Positions 28,175 through 35,922 of a stretch of 64,000 nucleotides of DNA are shown piece after piece. Location: positions 186,001-250,000 of the forward strand of contig CAJXSK010000001.1 of assembly GCA_913061075.1 (NCBI GenBank), in the 5' to 3' direction. The stretch comes from an uncultured Piscirickettsiaceae bacterium (GTDB taxonomy: Bacteria; Pseudomonadota; Gammaproteobacteria; Methylococcales; Cycloclasticaceae). The position numbers and the translations under genes were made by a program. Position 1 is the stretch's first letter; each line of letters starts with the position of its first letter. The notes under the pieces were generated by a model that searched no databases, was not told the origin of the DNA, and was given only the letters and a program-made list of their open reading frames with translations.

Positions 28175-28191
28175 GAATATTATTTTGTATA
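28168..28191. promoter_or_regulatory. LitR/PplR-type operator palindrome
   Basis: TATACA, 12 bases, TGTATA: a perfect inverted repeat (7-base arms when the flanking A/T pair is counted). It fits the TRTACA-N12-TGTAYA form reported for PplR1/LitR-class MerR regulators. It is placed between the divergent DUF523 and TIGR01777 genes and so could control both. Confidence 0.65.
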
Positions 28192-28220
28192 GATATGTGT
28201 CATTATGAATCAATAAATTA

Positions 28221-29141
28221 ATGATCGTTGCGATGAAAAATATACTTATAACAGGTGGAACAGGCTTAATTGGATCAGCGTTATGTGATTTATTAGTTAG
28301 CCAAAATCACCACGTTACCGTGTTAAGTAGACATCCTAAAATGGTTAAAGATAGATGCGGCCAGCAGGTTAAGGGCATTCAGTCGCTAGCTGACATTGAT
28401 GCGGAGATAAAAATTGATTGGGTCTTCAACTTGGCAGGCGAACCCATTGCTGATAAACCGTGGACAAAAAAACGTAAAGCCGCGTTAGAAAAAAGTCGAA
28501 TAGATCTAACGAGACACCTAGTCGATTGGATAGCGCAACGTAAACACGCTCCAGAGTGTTTAATCAGCGGTTCAGCCGTTGGCTGGTATGGCGATGGCGG
28601 AAACACTGTTTTAACAGAGCAAAGTGACTTTGTTGATGAATACACGCATCAATTGTGCGAGGGATGGGAGCAACAAGCCTTGCGCGCTTCACGATTTGGT
28701 GTTCGTGTTTGCACAGTACGAACGGGGCTAGTCTTAGCAGCGAACGGTGGTTTTTTGCATAAAATACTATTACCATTCAAATTAGGTGTTGGGGGCAGAC
28801 TCGGTTCTGGCCAGCAATATATGCCTTGGGTACATATTAAGGATATGGTCAACTTGCTCGCATTTCTAGCGAACAATAATCAGGCAGAAGGGCCGTTTAA
28901 TGCTAACTCACCAAACCCTGTGTCGAATAAACTATTTACGAAGACATTGGCCGACGTACTCCATCGCTATGCGTTTATTCCAGTACCTGCGTGGTTACTT
29001 AAAGCCCTGTTAGGCGAAATGTCTGGTTTATTGTTAACCGGCCAAAGAACAATTCCTGAGAAAGCACAAGCAATGGGTTTTCATTTCTTTTATACAGACC
29101 TAAAACTAGCGTTAACAGACGTTTTAACCAACAAAAATTAA
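28221..29141 (+). CDS. TIGR01777 family epimerase-like oxidoreductase
   Basis: 306 residues. The Rossmann motif GGTGLIG is near the start, followed by the family runs NLAGEPIADKPWTKKRK and SGSAVGWYGDGG. YfcH-like extended SDR proteins of unknown substrate; relatives recur in LitR-controlled light regulons. An in-frame ATG at 28233 is an equally likely start. Ferrochelatase begins 7 bases downstream. Confidence 0.9.
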   Translation: MIVAMKNILITGGTGLIGSALCDLLVSQNHHVTVLSRHPKMVKDRCGQQVKGIQSLADIDAEIKIDWVFNLAGEPIADKPWTKKRKAALEKSRIDLTRHLVDWIAQRKHAPECLISGSAVGWYGDGGNTVLTEQSDFVDEYTHQLCEGWEQQALRASRFGVRVCTVRTGLVLAANGGFLHKILLPFKLGVGGRLGSGQQYMPWVHIKDMVNLLAFLANNNQAEGPFNANSPNPVSNKLFTKTLADVLHRYAFIPVPAWLLKALLGEMSGLLLTGQRTIPEKAQAMGFHFFYTDLKLALTDVLTNKN

Positions 29142-29148
29142 ACTCAAT

Positions 29149-30171
29149 ATGACTAATAAAGCGGTACTACTGGCCAATTTGGGTTCACCAGATAATCCAG
29201 ACACAGCATCAGTTCGGGGTTATCTCAATCAGTTTTTAATGGACCACCACGTCATTCAGTTACCGTGGTTGCTGCGGCGAATGATTGTCAGCCTGTTTGT
29301 GCTACCAACACGCCCCAAAGCCTCGGCAGAAGCATACCAAAGTGTTTGGACAGATAAAGGTTCGCCATTGGTTGTTCTGTCAGATCAGCTTAAAAACGCA
29401 TTGCAGGCTAAATTAGAAATGCCCGTAGCAATGGCTATGCGTTATGGCAAGCCGAGTATTGAAACTGAACTACTAGCGCTCAGCCAACAGCCTGGTATTG
29501 AAGAAGTGGTTTACATCCCGCTTTACCCACACTTTGCCGATAGCACCGTCACCACCTCAATTGAGGAAGCAGAACGCGTTATAAAAAAACATCAGCTAAA
29601 CATTAAACTGGACGTGGTTGAACCGTTTTATGACCAACCAGACTACATTGATGCTCTAGTACTCAGTGCAAAACCCTATTTGGAACAAACGTACGAACAC
29701 ATTGTCTTTAGCTATCATGGCCTGCCCGAGTCGCATATAACAAAACGTGACCCAACCGCTCAGCATTGCTTACAAGGTTCAGGTTGTTGTCAACAACCCA
29801 ACGAGGCGCATAAAACTTGTTACCGCCACCAAATTATGCGTACCACACAATGCTTTGTTGAACAGGCAGGGATACCATCAGATAAGTACTCTGTCGCTTT
29901 TCAATCTCGCCTAGGCCGCGCTAAATGGTTGGGGCCAAATACAGAAGATCGCTTGCGCGAATTAGCCCAATCCGGTGTAAAAAACGTATTGGTTATATGC
30001 CCGGCTTTTGTAACAGATTGTTTAGAAACATTAGAAGAAATCGCCATTCGCGCAGACGAAGTGTTTAAAGAAGCAGGGGGAAGTGAGCTAAATTTAATCC
30101 CATGCCTCAATGAGCATCCAGCGTGGGTTGATACGTTGGCATCGTGGTGTCAAACATCACCAAAGGTTTAG
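29149..30171 (+). CDS. hemH: ferrochelatase
   Basis: 340 residues. Inserts Fe2+ into protoporphyrin IX, the last step of heme synthesis. Marks: opening VLLANLGSPDNPDTASV, the catalytic His in SYHGLPESHI (near 190), a cysteine-rich loop GSGCCQQ, and the Glu in FVTDCLETLEEI (near 295). Link to the light regulon is meaningful because protoporphyrin is a photosensitiser: more chelatase lowers singlet oxygen (inference). The spacing suggests cotranscription with the epimerase gene. Confidence 0.96.
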   Translation: MTNKAVLLANLGSPDNPDTASVRGYLNQFLMDHHVIQLPWLLRRMIVSLFVLPTRPKASAEAYQSVWTDKGSPLVVLSDQLKNALQAKLEMPVAMAMRYGKPSIETELLALSQQPGIEEVVYIPLYPHFADSTVTTSIEEAERVIKKHQLNIKLDVVEPFYDQPDYIDALVLSAKPYLEQTYEHIVFSYHGLPESHITKRDPTAQHCLQGSGCCQQPNEAHKTCYRHQIMRTTQCFVEQAGIPSDKYSVAFQSRLGRAKWLGPNTEDRLRELAQSGVKNVLVICPAFVTDCLETLEEIAIRADEVFKEAGGSELNLIPCLNEHPAWVDTLASWCQTSPKV

Positions 30172-30172
30172 T

Positions 30173-30203
30173 GGGGGAACTTCATAGCGTCCCCTTTAAT
30201 TTT
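30173..30203 (+). terminator. weak candidate terminator after hemH
   Basis: GGGGA (30174-30178) pairs with TCCCC (30190-30194) and is followed by TTTAATTTT. The stem is only 5 bases. Confidence 0.4.
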
Positions 30204-30209
30204 CTAAGG

Positions 30210-30271
30210 CCATAACGTCCTAGATCAGCCGACGACGGCTTTTGACGGTCGGCTGCATCGCCATGTTAGGC
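30210..30271 (-). other. attC site of cassette 2
   Basis: 62 bases. R'' GCCTAAC (minus strand) overlaps the TAG stop of the lipoprotein gene; an 8-base perfect stem CAGCCGAC/GTCGGCTG (30226-30233, 30248-30255) forms the inner arm. The outer core reads GTTATGG, which departs from GTTRRRY, as expected where the last cassette meets host DNA. Confidence 0.65.
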
Positions 30272-30774
30272 TAACAGACGCTGTAGTCGCCGGGTTCTCG
30301 TTCTTCGCGATCTTTCGCCTTTTGTTCTGGCGTTTTAAGTGCACATTCAAATCTGGTATTCATTCCCGTAACCTTATAACTGCCATTTTCTAAAGACCTT
30401 ATAAACCAGACACTCATTGGTGCGCCGATTAGATTCTTTGCGAAAACTGCTACAGCAATCTCATTGCCAACCGTCTTAGTTTCTACCACTTTAACTGGCG
30501 TTTTAATGCACTGACCCATCAGTTTCAGGCAGTTACCCAACCAATCTAATCCATCAACTATGTTGCTTCCGAATCTATGATGAGAGCCAAGAGATTGACG
30601 TATCAAATCAAGGTCATTAGCCGCATATGCAGCTATTAGACCATTAATCGCATCTTCGGGAGTTTTTGCTACTTCAGCCTCAATGCTCGTATTGTCGTTT
30701 TCGGCTTTAGAGCATGCGGTCAATGAAGATGAAAAAACTGTAACAACCAACAACAGGTATATGAATCTTCGCAT
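30271..30774 (-). CDS. cassette-borne lipoprotein, unknown
   Basis: 167 residues with lipobox LTAC (Cys about 21). The mature domain starts with a helical TPEDAINGLIAAYAANDLD run like many NTF2-like/DUF4878-type lipoproteins, and has three further cysteines (CLKLMGQC, FEC) plus one at the very C-terminus. I do not recognise a specific family. AAGGA lies 5 bases before the ATG, which itself is 16 bases into the cassette. It fills the whole cassette. Confidence 0.75.
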   Translation of the reverse strand: MRRFIYLLLVVTVFSSSLTACSKAENDNTSIEAEVAKTPEDAINGLIAAYAANDLDLIRQSLGSHHRFGSNIVDGLDWLGNCLKLMGQCIKTPVKVVETKTVGNEIAVAVFAKNLIGAPMSVWFIRSLENGSYKVTGMNTRFECALKTPEQKAKDREEREPGDYSVC

Positions 30775-30790
30775 CGAGTATCCTTTATTA

Positions 30791-30886
30791 GCCTAACGCT
30801 CAGCTCACCGAGCAAATTTTGGTGGCGGCTTTTTTGGAACAAAAAAGGTGACAGTAAAATTTGTCCGGTGCAGCCGTTTGTTAAGT
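30791..30886 (-). other. attC site of cassette 1
   Basis: 96 bases. R'' ACTTAAC at 30886-30880 overlaps the TAA stop of the GIY-YIG gene; R' GTTAGGC at 30797-30791 fits GTTRRRY. Long imperfect hairpin: CACCGAGCAAATTTT (30806-30820) pairs with AAAATTTGTCCGGTG (30857-30871), and CTTTTTT/AAAAAAG closes the loop. Confidence 0.7.
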
Positions 30887-31717
30887 TTCATTTGCCTCTA
30901 TTTCTTTTAACTGGGCGCCATTAGCATTTTTCCAGTTTGTAAGCCCATTAGTATTTCCACCTCGAACCACTCCGCCAGCAGTACTTGGCGAACCAAACTC
31001 TACGTCTTTGGAAAAAATTAGGTGATCACCTAGCTGCTCTAATAAACCCTTTTCTTTTAGCTGCTCCCTCTTTTCTCTTATCGTCTTCGCTGAGGCTCTG
31101 TGTTCTGAAACCGCTTGAGAACCAGCGAAGACGATAAAGCCGTTAGATGTTCGTTTTCCCGTTGCAACAAGTCCTTTTATTTTGCAATAGAGAAGATCTT
31201 GGGCTTCACTTGCTTGATCTATTTTTTCATTAAAGTCAGGTACACCTAAAACAGGTAAAAGCTGTAAGCATTTCTCTAAAAAAACGTCCATTTCCGCTGC
31301 GTCAGATTCTGGTAGTTTCGCACCACTGCTTGCGGAATTCATAACAACAGCAGCGCTGTTATTATTTGCCTTTTCTATCAATATACCTTCCAAGTAGCGT
31401 ATATGTGCTTTTGTTAAGTTTTCATCTTTTGACACAAATACAGTGGCAGCATTCCAAAAGTCTTTTGATGCATGACCTTTTAGACGATTTGCTACGTTTT
31501 CTGCTTCACCAATGTAGATTGCGCGATCTCCTGTTTCGGGATCAACACCTGTTAAGAGATAGAATCCAGGACTTGCAAGCTCTTCTCGCTTTATTAGATC
31601 AGGAATTTCTGTACGAGGCGCTGCAATAGCCTTTCCTGACCAGTTGGAAAGTTCTGCAGTTCTAAGCCCATTCGGACTTCCATGAACAAGAAATAATTTT
31701 ATTGTTGCTGCTTGCAA
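30881..31717 (-). CDS. GIY-YIG nuclease-family protein with DUF4357
   Basis: 278 residues. The GIY-YIG elements are GFYLL (51-55) and IYIG (67-70), with R78 following; the C-terminus (from about 195) fits DUF4357, ending in GGVVRGGNTNGLTNWKN. Such proteins occur in cassettes and near restriction or defence genes; nuclease targets are unknown. AAGGAG before the ATG is strong. It is the lead cassette and has its own promoter just outside it. Confidence 0.85.
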   Translation of the reverse strand: MQAATIKLFLVHGSPNGLRTAELSNWSGKAIAAPRTEIPDLIKREELASPGFYLLTGVDPETGDRAIYIGEAENVANRLKGHASKDFWNAATVFVSKDENLTKAHIRYLEGILIEKANNNSAAVVMNSASSGAKLPESDAAEMDVFLEKCLQLLPVLGVPDFNEKIDQASEAQDLLYCKIKGLVATGKRTSNGFIVFAGSQAVSEHRASAKTIREKREQLKEKGLLEQLGDHLIFSKDVEFGSPSTAGGVVRGGNTNGLTNWKNANGAQLKEIEANET

Positions 31718-31744
31718 TGAATTCTCCTTGAAGACTTAACTTGT

Positions 31745-31808
31745 TATTAACAGGAATCATAATTCCCTTTAATTTTCTTATATAGTGGGAATAAAATTCC
31801 TGTTAATA
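31745..31808. repeat. 64-base inverted repeat with GGAAT/ATTCC operators
   Basis: Arms of 13 bases match perfectly (TATTAACAGGAAT at 31745-31757, its complement at 31796-31808), with inner ATTCCC/GGGAAT arms at 31762-31767 and 31787-31792. Two palindromes lie within: GGAAT-CATA-ATTCC (31753-31766) and GGAAT-AAA-ATTCC (31788-31800). It overlaps the predicted cassette promoter. Confidence 0.75.
31777..31806 (-). promoter_or_regulatory. predicted promoter for the cassette array
   Basis: Minus strand: TTAACA (31806-31801), 18 bases, TATAAG (31782-31777), about 60 bases before the GIY-YIG start. One GGAAT-N3-ATTCC palindrome fills the spacer and the other lies just downstream of the -10, an arrangement typical of repressor control. 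Confidence 0.5.
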
Positions 31809-32223
31809 CGATAATAAAGAGCTAACAGGGAATTATTCTGTTTATTCCAAGTTAAAGATTAACATAGCTAATATTGTTTAGTTGTTATCAATTTAAAGCA
31901 AAAGGGTCAGACTCGATTAATTTTAGTTCTTTAACGCGATGAATGGGAATTGGGTTTTGTGCTTTTGATTTTATTCCCTTTTAACCTTACCGAAAGCTAG
32001 TTGTTTTTATAGGGCGTTCCGCTGTGGTTGTTTGAGCATGTTGTACGCGAGTTCCACAGTGGCTATAAAATCATCCCGCTTGAGGGAACCTTGGGTGAGG
32101 TTTTAGGGTTGCCTTTTTTGGTTCGTTTTTTGGCAACGCAAAAAATGAACGCGCCTCGCGGCAGCGAATCACTATCAAATAGTTGATAATCAGTAAAAAT
32201 CAGCCACTACCTATAAAAACACC

Positions 32224-33408
32224 TTATACAACTTGCCCCGCACACCAGCCTGATGCCCAAGCCCACTGGAAGTTATAGCCACCCAACCATCCAGACACAT
32301 CCACCACTTCCCCAATAAAATAAAGCCCTGTTGAGTAGTTAGATTCCATTGTTTGTGATGACAGTTCATCACAATTAACACCACCCAGTGTTACTTCTGC
32401 GGTTCTATAGCCTTCGGTGCTGTTGGGTTTTATTTGCCATTCGTGCAGTTGTTTGGCGATGGCTTTAAAGCGGCCGTGCGATATGGATTGCAGTGGTTGG
32501 TTGATAGTTTTTTCGTCTAGTAACGCGGTGATAAAGCGTTTGGGTAACAGTTCAGCCAGTATGGTTTTTAAATGCGTTTTCGGTTGTTCTTGTTGTTTGG
32601 TTTTTAGTAGGGCTTCTGTGTCTATATCCGGTAGTAGATTAATGCTGACGGATTCACCCGCTTGCCAATACGACGATATTTGTAAGATGGCAGGGCCACT
32701 TAAACCGCGATGAGTGAGGAGGATGTTTTCTCTAAAGCTGGTGCGTTCATTACTCACCACACAATCAATGGCGATACCCGAGAGGTCTGCCAACCAGTTT
32801 TTGTCATTATCTTGCAAGGTAAACGGTACAAGGCCTGCGGTGGTGGGGTGAACGATATGCCCAAAGCGTTTCGCCATGTTGTAACCAAAACCCGTTGCGC
32901 CCATTTTAGGAATGGATAAACCGCCGGTGGCGATAACGAGCGACTCTGCGGTGTAATCCCCTAATGAGGTTTTAATCAGGTAGGTATCATCCGGTTTATG
33001 CGCGTTTTCTATGGTGCAGTTAAGGCGAATTTCAACGCCTGCGTGTGCGCATTCGGATAACAGCATATTGAGGATGTCTTTAGCGCTGTCTTTACAAAAT
33101 AATTGGCCGTGGTTGCGTTCTTCGTAGGGAATGTTGTAGTCGGTGACCAGTGCAATAAAATCCCATTGGGTATAACGACTAAGCGCCGATTTACAAAAGT
33201 GCGGGTTATGAGAAATAAAATTATCCGCGTTCACATCCATGTTAGTGAAGTTACAGCGCCCACCACCGGACATCAGTATTTTTTTGCCCGCTTTATTGGC
33301 GTGATCGAGCACCACCACTTTGCGGCCGCGTTTTCCGGCTTCTATGGCGCACATTAAACCAGCAGCGCCTGCGCCAATAATTACGATGTCTGTTTCAGTT
33401 GGGTTCAT
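32224..33408 (-). CDS. HI0933/BaiN-family flavoprotein (YhiN-like)
   Basis: 394 residues. The FAD motif GAGAAG lies near residue 12, then GGGRCNFTN (near 50) and the C-terminal EVVDVSGWLGGYNFQWAWASG, all typical of the family. NAD(P)/FAD-dependent oxidoreductase with unknown substrate in most bacteria. Divergent from the MoxR operon. Confidence 0.92.
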   Translation of the reverse strand: MNPTETDIVIIGAGAAGLMCAIEAGKRGRKVVVLDHANKAGKKILMSGGGRCNFTNMDVNADNFISHNPHFCKSALSRYTQWDFIALVTDYNIPYEERNHGQLFCKDSAKDILNMLLSECAHAGVEIRLNCTIENAHKPDDTYLIKTSLGDYTAESLVIATGGLSIPKMGATGFGYNMAKRFGHIVHPTTAGLVPFTLQDNDKNWLADLSGIAIDCVVSNERTSFRENILLTHRGLSGPAILQISSYWQAGESVSINLLPDIDTEALLKTKQQEQPKTHLKTILAELLPKRFITALLDEKTINQPLQSISHGRFKAIAKQLHEWQIKPNSTEGYRTAEVTLGGVNCDELSSQTMESNYSTGLYFIGEVVDVSGWLGGYNFQWAWASGWCAGQVV

Positions 33409-33583
33409 TTAGTTAAGTTTTTTTGAGAAGGTGGGTTGTGTTTAAAGGCATGCGCCCCAATAAATATACCGGTATATTACGTTGTTTAACGGGGCAGCTT
33501 TGGCCAATGTGCAATAAAGTTTAATAAACGACGGTCTACCCTTATTATTTTATTTAAAAATTACGCGTAAAGGATAAAGAACG

Positions 33584-34567
33584 ATGGAAGAATCACGTTT
33601 GAGCGATACACAAACGGCGCTACAACAACTTAAAACTTACGTTGGTCAACATATTATTGGTCAAGATACGTTGGTAGAACGCATGTTGATTGCTTTACTG
33701 GCTGATGGGCATATTTTGGTAGAAGGTGCGCCAGGTCTGGCTAAGACTCGTGCCATTAATGTATTGAGTAATGGGGTGGAAGCGGATTTTCACCGCGTGC
33801 AGTTTACACCGGATTTGTTACCGTCAGATTTAACGGGTACTGATATTTACCGGCCTGAACACGGCACATTTACCTTTCAAAAAGGCCCATTGTTTCATAA
33901 CCTTGTGTTGGCCGATGAAATTAACCGTGCGCCTGCAAAAGTACAAGCGGCATTGCTAGAAGCGATGGCTGAGCGTCAAATTACCGTGGGTAGTACCAGC
34001 TATAGTTTGCCAAAATTATTTATGGTGATGGCGACTCAAAACCCGCTAGAACAGGAAGGTACTTATCCGTTGCCAGAAGCTCAGTTAGATCGGTTTTTGT
34101 TACACGTTAAAATTGATTACCCGAATGCGGTACATGAAAAAGAAATTTTACACTTAGCGCGCAAAGAAGCGGGTGGTGATTCAACTGCAAAACCAACAAG
34201 CGCATTGATGCAGCAAGAGAGTTTATTTACTGCACGTAAAGAAGTATTAGATGTTTACATGAGTGATGAGCTGGAAGATTATTTATTGCAACTGGTGTTA
34301 GCCACGCGCAACCCAGAAGCCTATGACGAGACCTTAGCTGGCTGGCTGCAATATGGGGCTAGTCCAAGGGCGAGCATTGCCTTGGACCGTTGTGCACGTG
34401 CAAAAGCATGGTTGCAGGGCAGGGACTTTGTTACGCCGGATGATATTCAAGACATGGCGCATGATGTGTTTCGCCACCGAATTATTTTATCGTACGAGGC
34501 TGAAGCCGAAGGCATCACGGAAGACCGTGTTATTGATGAACTGATTGCAAGAATTTCTGTGCCCTAA
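33584..34567 (+). CDS. moxR: MoxR-family AAA+ ATPase
   Basis: 327 residues. Walker A is EGAPGLAKT (near 46-54), Walker B is LVLADEINR (near 108), followed by the family run AERQITVG and sensor-like MATQNPLEQEGTYPLPEAQLD. MoxR ATPases act as chaperones that insert cofactors or assemble complexes with VWA partners. AAGGA lies before the ATG. First of a six-gene operon. Confidence 0.94.
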   Translation: MEESRLSDTQTALQQLKTYVGQHIIGQDTLVERMLIALLADGHILVEGAPGLAKTRAINVLSNGVEADFHRVQFTPDLLPSDLTGTDIYRPEHGTFTFQKGPLFHNLVLADEINRAPAKVQAALLEAMAERQITVGSTSYSLPKLFMVMATQNPLEQEGTYPLPEAQLDRFLLHVKIDYPNAVHEKEILHLARKEAGGDSTAKPTSALMQQESLFTARKEVLDVYMSDELEDYLLQLVLATRNPEAYDETLAGWLQYGASPRASIALDRCARAKAWLQGRDFVTPDDIQDMAHDVFRHRIILSYEAEAEGITEDRVIDELIARISVP

Positions 34568-35458
34568 ATGAACGATACGGCTGTACCTAACGAGCGGGTT
34601 TCTGTTCAGTTAAAACCATTGATAGATTTGGCAAGCAAAGCACCGCTGATGAAAATTCAGCGAGGGCGAATAAAAGCCAATCAAAGCGGTGGTTATGCGT
34701 CTCGTTTTAAAGGCCGTGGTATGGAATTTGACGAAGTGCGCCAATACCAAGCTGGCGATGATGTTCGTACGATTGATTGGCGAGTAACAGCCAGAACCAA
34801 CAAAGCACACAGCAAAGTATTTCATGAAGAACGTGAACGCCCTGTTTTTATATCTGTAGATATGCGTGCGGCAATGCAATTTGCCACGCAAGGCGTGTTT
34901 AAATCGGTTCAGGCTGCGAACATCGCCGCGCTTATTGCGTGGGCAGCACAAGCCAATGGCGATAAGGTCGGCGGTCAAGTGTTTGCGCAACACGGTTGTC
35001 AGGAATTAAAACCTGCGGCTGGCAGAGCGTCTGTTTTACATTTTTTAAACGCCTTGGTTCAACCAGCGTTGGTCGAAGCAAAAGAAATCAGTTTAGACGA
35101 TGTATTGCAGCGGTTATCACAACACGCTCGCCCAGGAAGTTTGGTTTACATCGTCAGTGATTTCCGTGGCTTAAACGATAACGTTGAGCGACAGCTGGCA
35201 AAATTGGCACGTCATTGTGAGTTAGTGCTGTTACAAGTATTTGACCCGATAGAACGGACGTTGCCTGCTAAAGGGCGCTACCGTTTCAGCCATGGTGAGA
35301 AAAGTACGGTTGTGGACATGCAAGATGAACAACAAGTCGCTGGGTATTTGCAGCATTTTATTGAACGCGAGGCGCGTTTAAAAAAATTATGCGCGACGTG
35401 GCGGCTATCGCTAAAACAGTGTTCGACCACAGATGACCCCTTTACGGTACTGAGCTAA
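34568..35458 (+). CDS. DUF58 protein
   Basis: 296 residues. The family hallmark is EFDEVRQYQAGDD followed by IDWRVTARTN (near 60-80), then a VWA-like fold without a complete MIDAS. Cytoplasmic; a constant partner of MoxR. It begins directly at the moxR stop and its own stop overlaps the next start by one base. Confidence 0.93.
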   Translation: MNDTAVPNERVSVQLKPLIDLASKAPLMKIQRGRIKANQSGGYASRFKGRGMEFDEVRQYQAGDDVRTIDWRVTARTNKAHSKVFHEERERPVFISVDMRAAMQFATQGVFKSVQAANIAALIAWAAQANGDKVGGQVFAQHGCQELKPAAGRASVLHFLNALVQPALVEAKEISLDDVLQRLSQHARPGSLVYIVSDFRGLNDNVERQLAKLARHCELVLLQVFDPIERTLPAKGRYRFSHGEKSTVVDMQDEQQVAGYLQHFIEREARLKKLCATWRLSLKQCSTTDDPFTVLS

Positions 35459-35922
35459 TGGTTAACGAGCTTCCTTTAAAAGATATACATCTACCCGATG
35501 CAATAACATGGTGGCCATTGGCGATAGGTTGGTGGTTGCTTATTGTTATGGTTATTGCAGCTATTTATGGTGGTTATCTCTTCTATAAACGGCTGACGCG
35601 ACGTACCGCAAGAAAAGACGCAACGATAGTATTGCAGGACATAAAACAACACGCCAAAGACGATGTGTTACAAACGATTAAAGCGCTTTCTGCGTGCTTA
35701 AGGCGCGTGGCGATTAGTATAGATTCACGCGAAAACGTGGCGGGTTTAGTGGGCGATGCGTGGTTGGATTACTTGGATAATGCTATGGACGATGCGCCTT
35801 TCAAAACAGGTATCGGGCGTTTGTTGGTCGATGCGCCTTACCAGCGTTTGGTAACAGAGACCGTCGACATTGACGCGTTAATAACGTTATGCGAAGCATG
35901 GTTAGCGAGGCAACCGTCATGA
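35458..35922 (+). CDS. DUF4381 membrane protein
   Basis: 154 residues. The opening DIHLPDAITWWPLAIGWW is the DUF4381 mark; one transmembrane helix (about 22-44) is followed by a basic linker and a cytoplasmic helical domain. Its place between DUF58 and BatA is the usual one. Its stop overlaps the BatA start (ATGA). Confidence 0.9.
   Translation: MVNELPLKDIHLPDAITWWPLAIGWWLLIVMVIAAIYGGYLFYKRLTRRTARKDATIVLQDIKQHAKDDVLQTIKALSACLRRVAISIDSRENVAGLVGDAWLDYLDNAMDDAPFKTGIGRLLVDAPYQRLVTETVDIDALITLCEAWLARQPS

Larger units (their letters stand above)
30210..31740 (-). mobile_element. two-cassette integron array without integrase
   Basis: Two leftward cassettes. Cassette 1 starts at the minus-strand TTAAGT at 31739 and its attC begins with the complementary ACTTAAC (30886-30880). 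Cassette 2 starts at TTAGGC (30796) and its attC begins with the complementary GCCTAAC (30271-30265). Agreement of each cassette's own 5' end with its own R'' core is the signature of IntI insertion. In each case the gene's stop codon falls in or at the R'' core. No intI is present in the window. Confidence 0.75.
31741..32223. other. gene-free, repeat-rich region upstream of the cassette array
   Basis: No gene found in 483 bases. It contains the 13-base inverted repeat at 31745-31808, several GGAAT/ATTCC half-sites, the imperfect inverted repeat at 32004-32070, and a hairpin near 32117-32151 (GTTC, T-run, loop, A-run, GAAC). It may be remnant mobile DNA bordering the array. Confidence 0.55.

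Noticed and set aside
31745-31808. The 64-base inverted repeat as a third attC site
   Set aside because: Its outer sequences (TATTAAC / GTTAATA) do not fit RYYYAAC / GTTRRRY, and the true cassette boundary is at 31739-31740.
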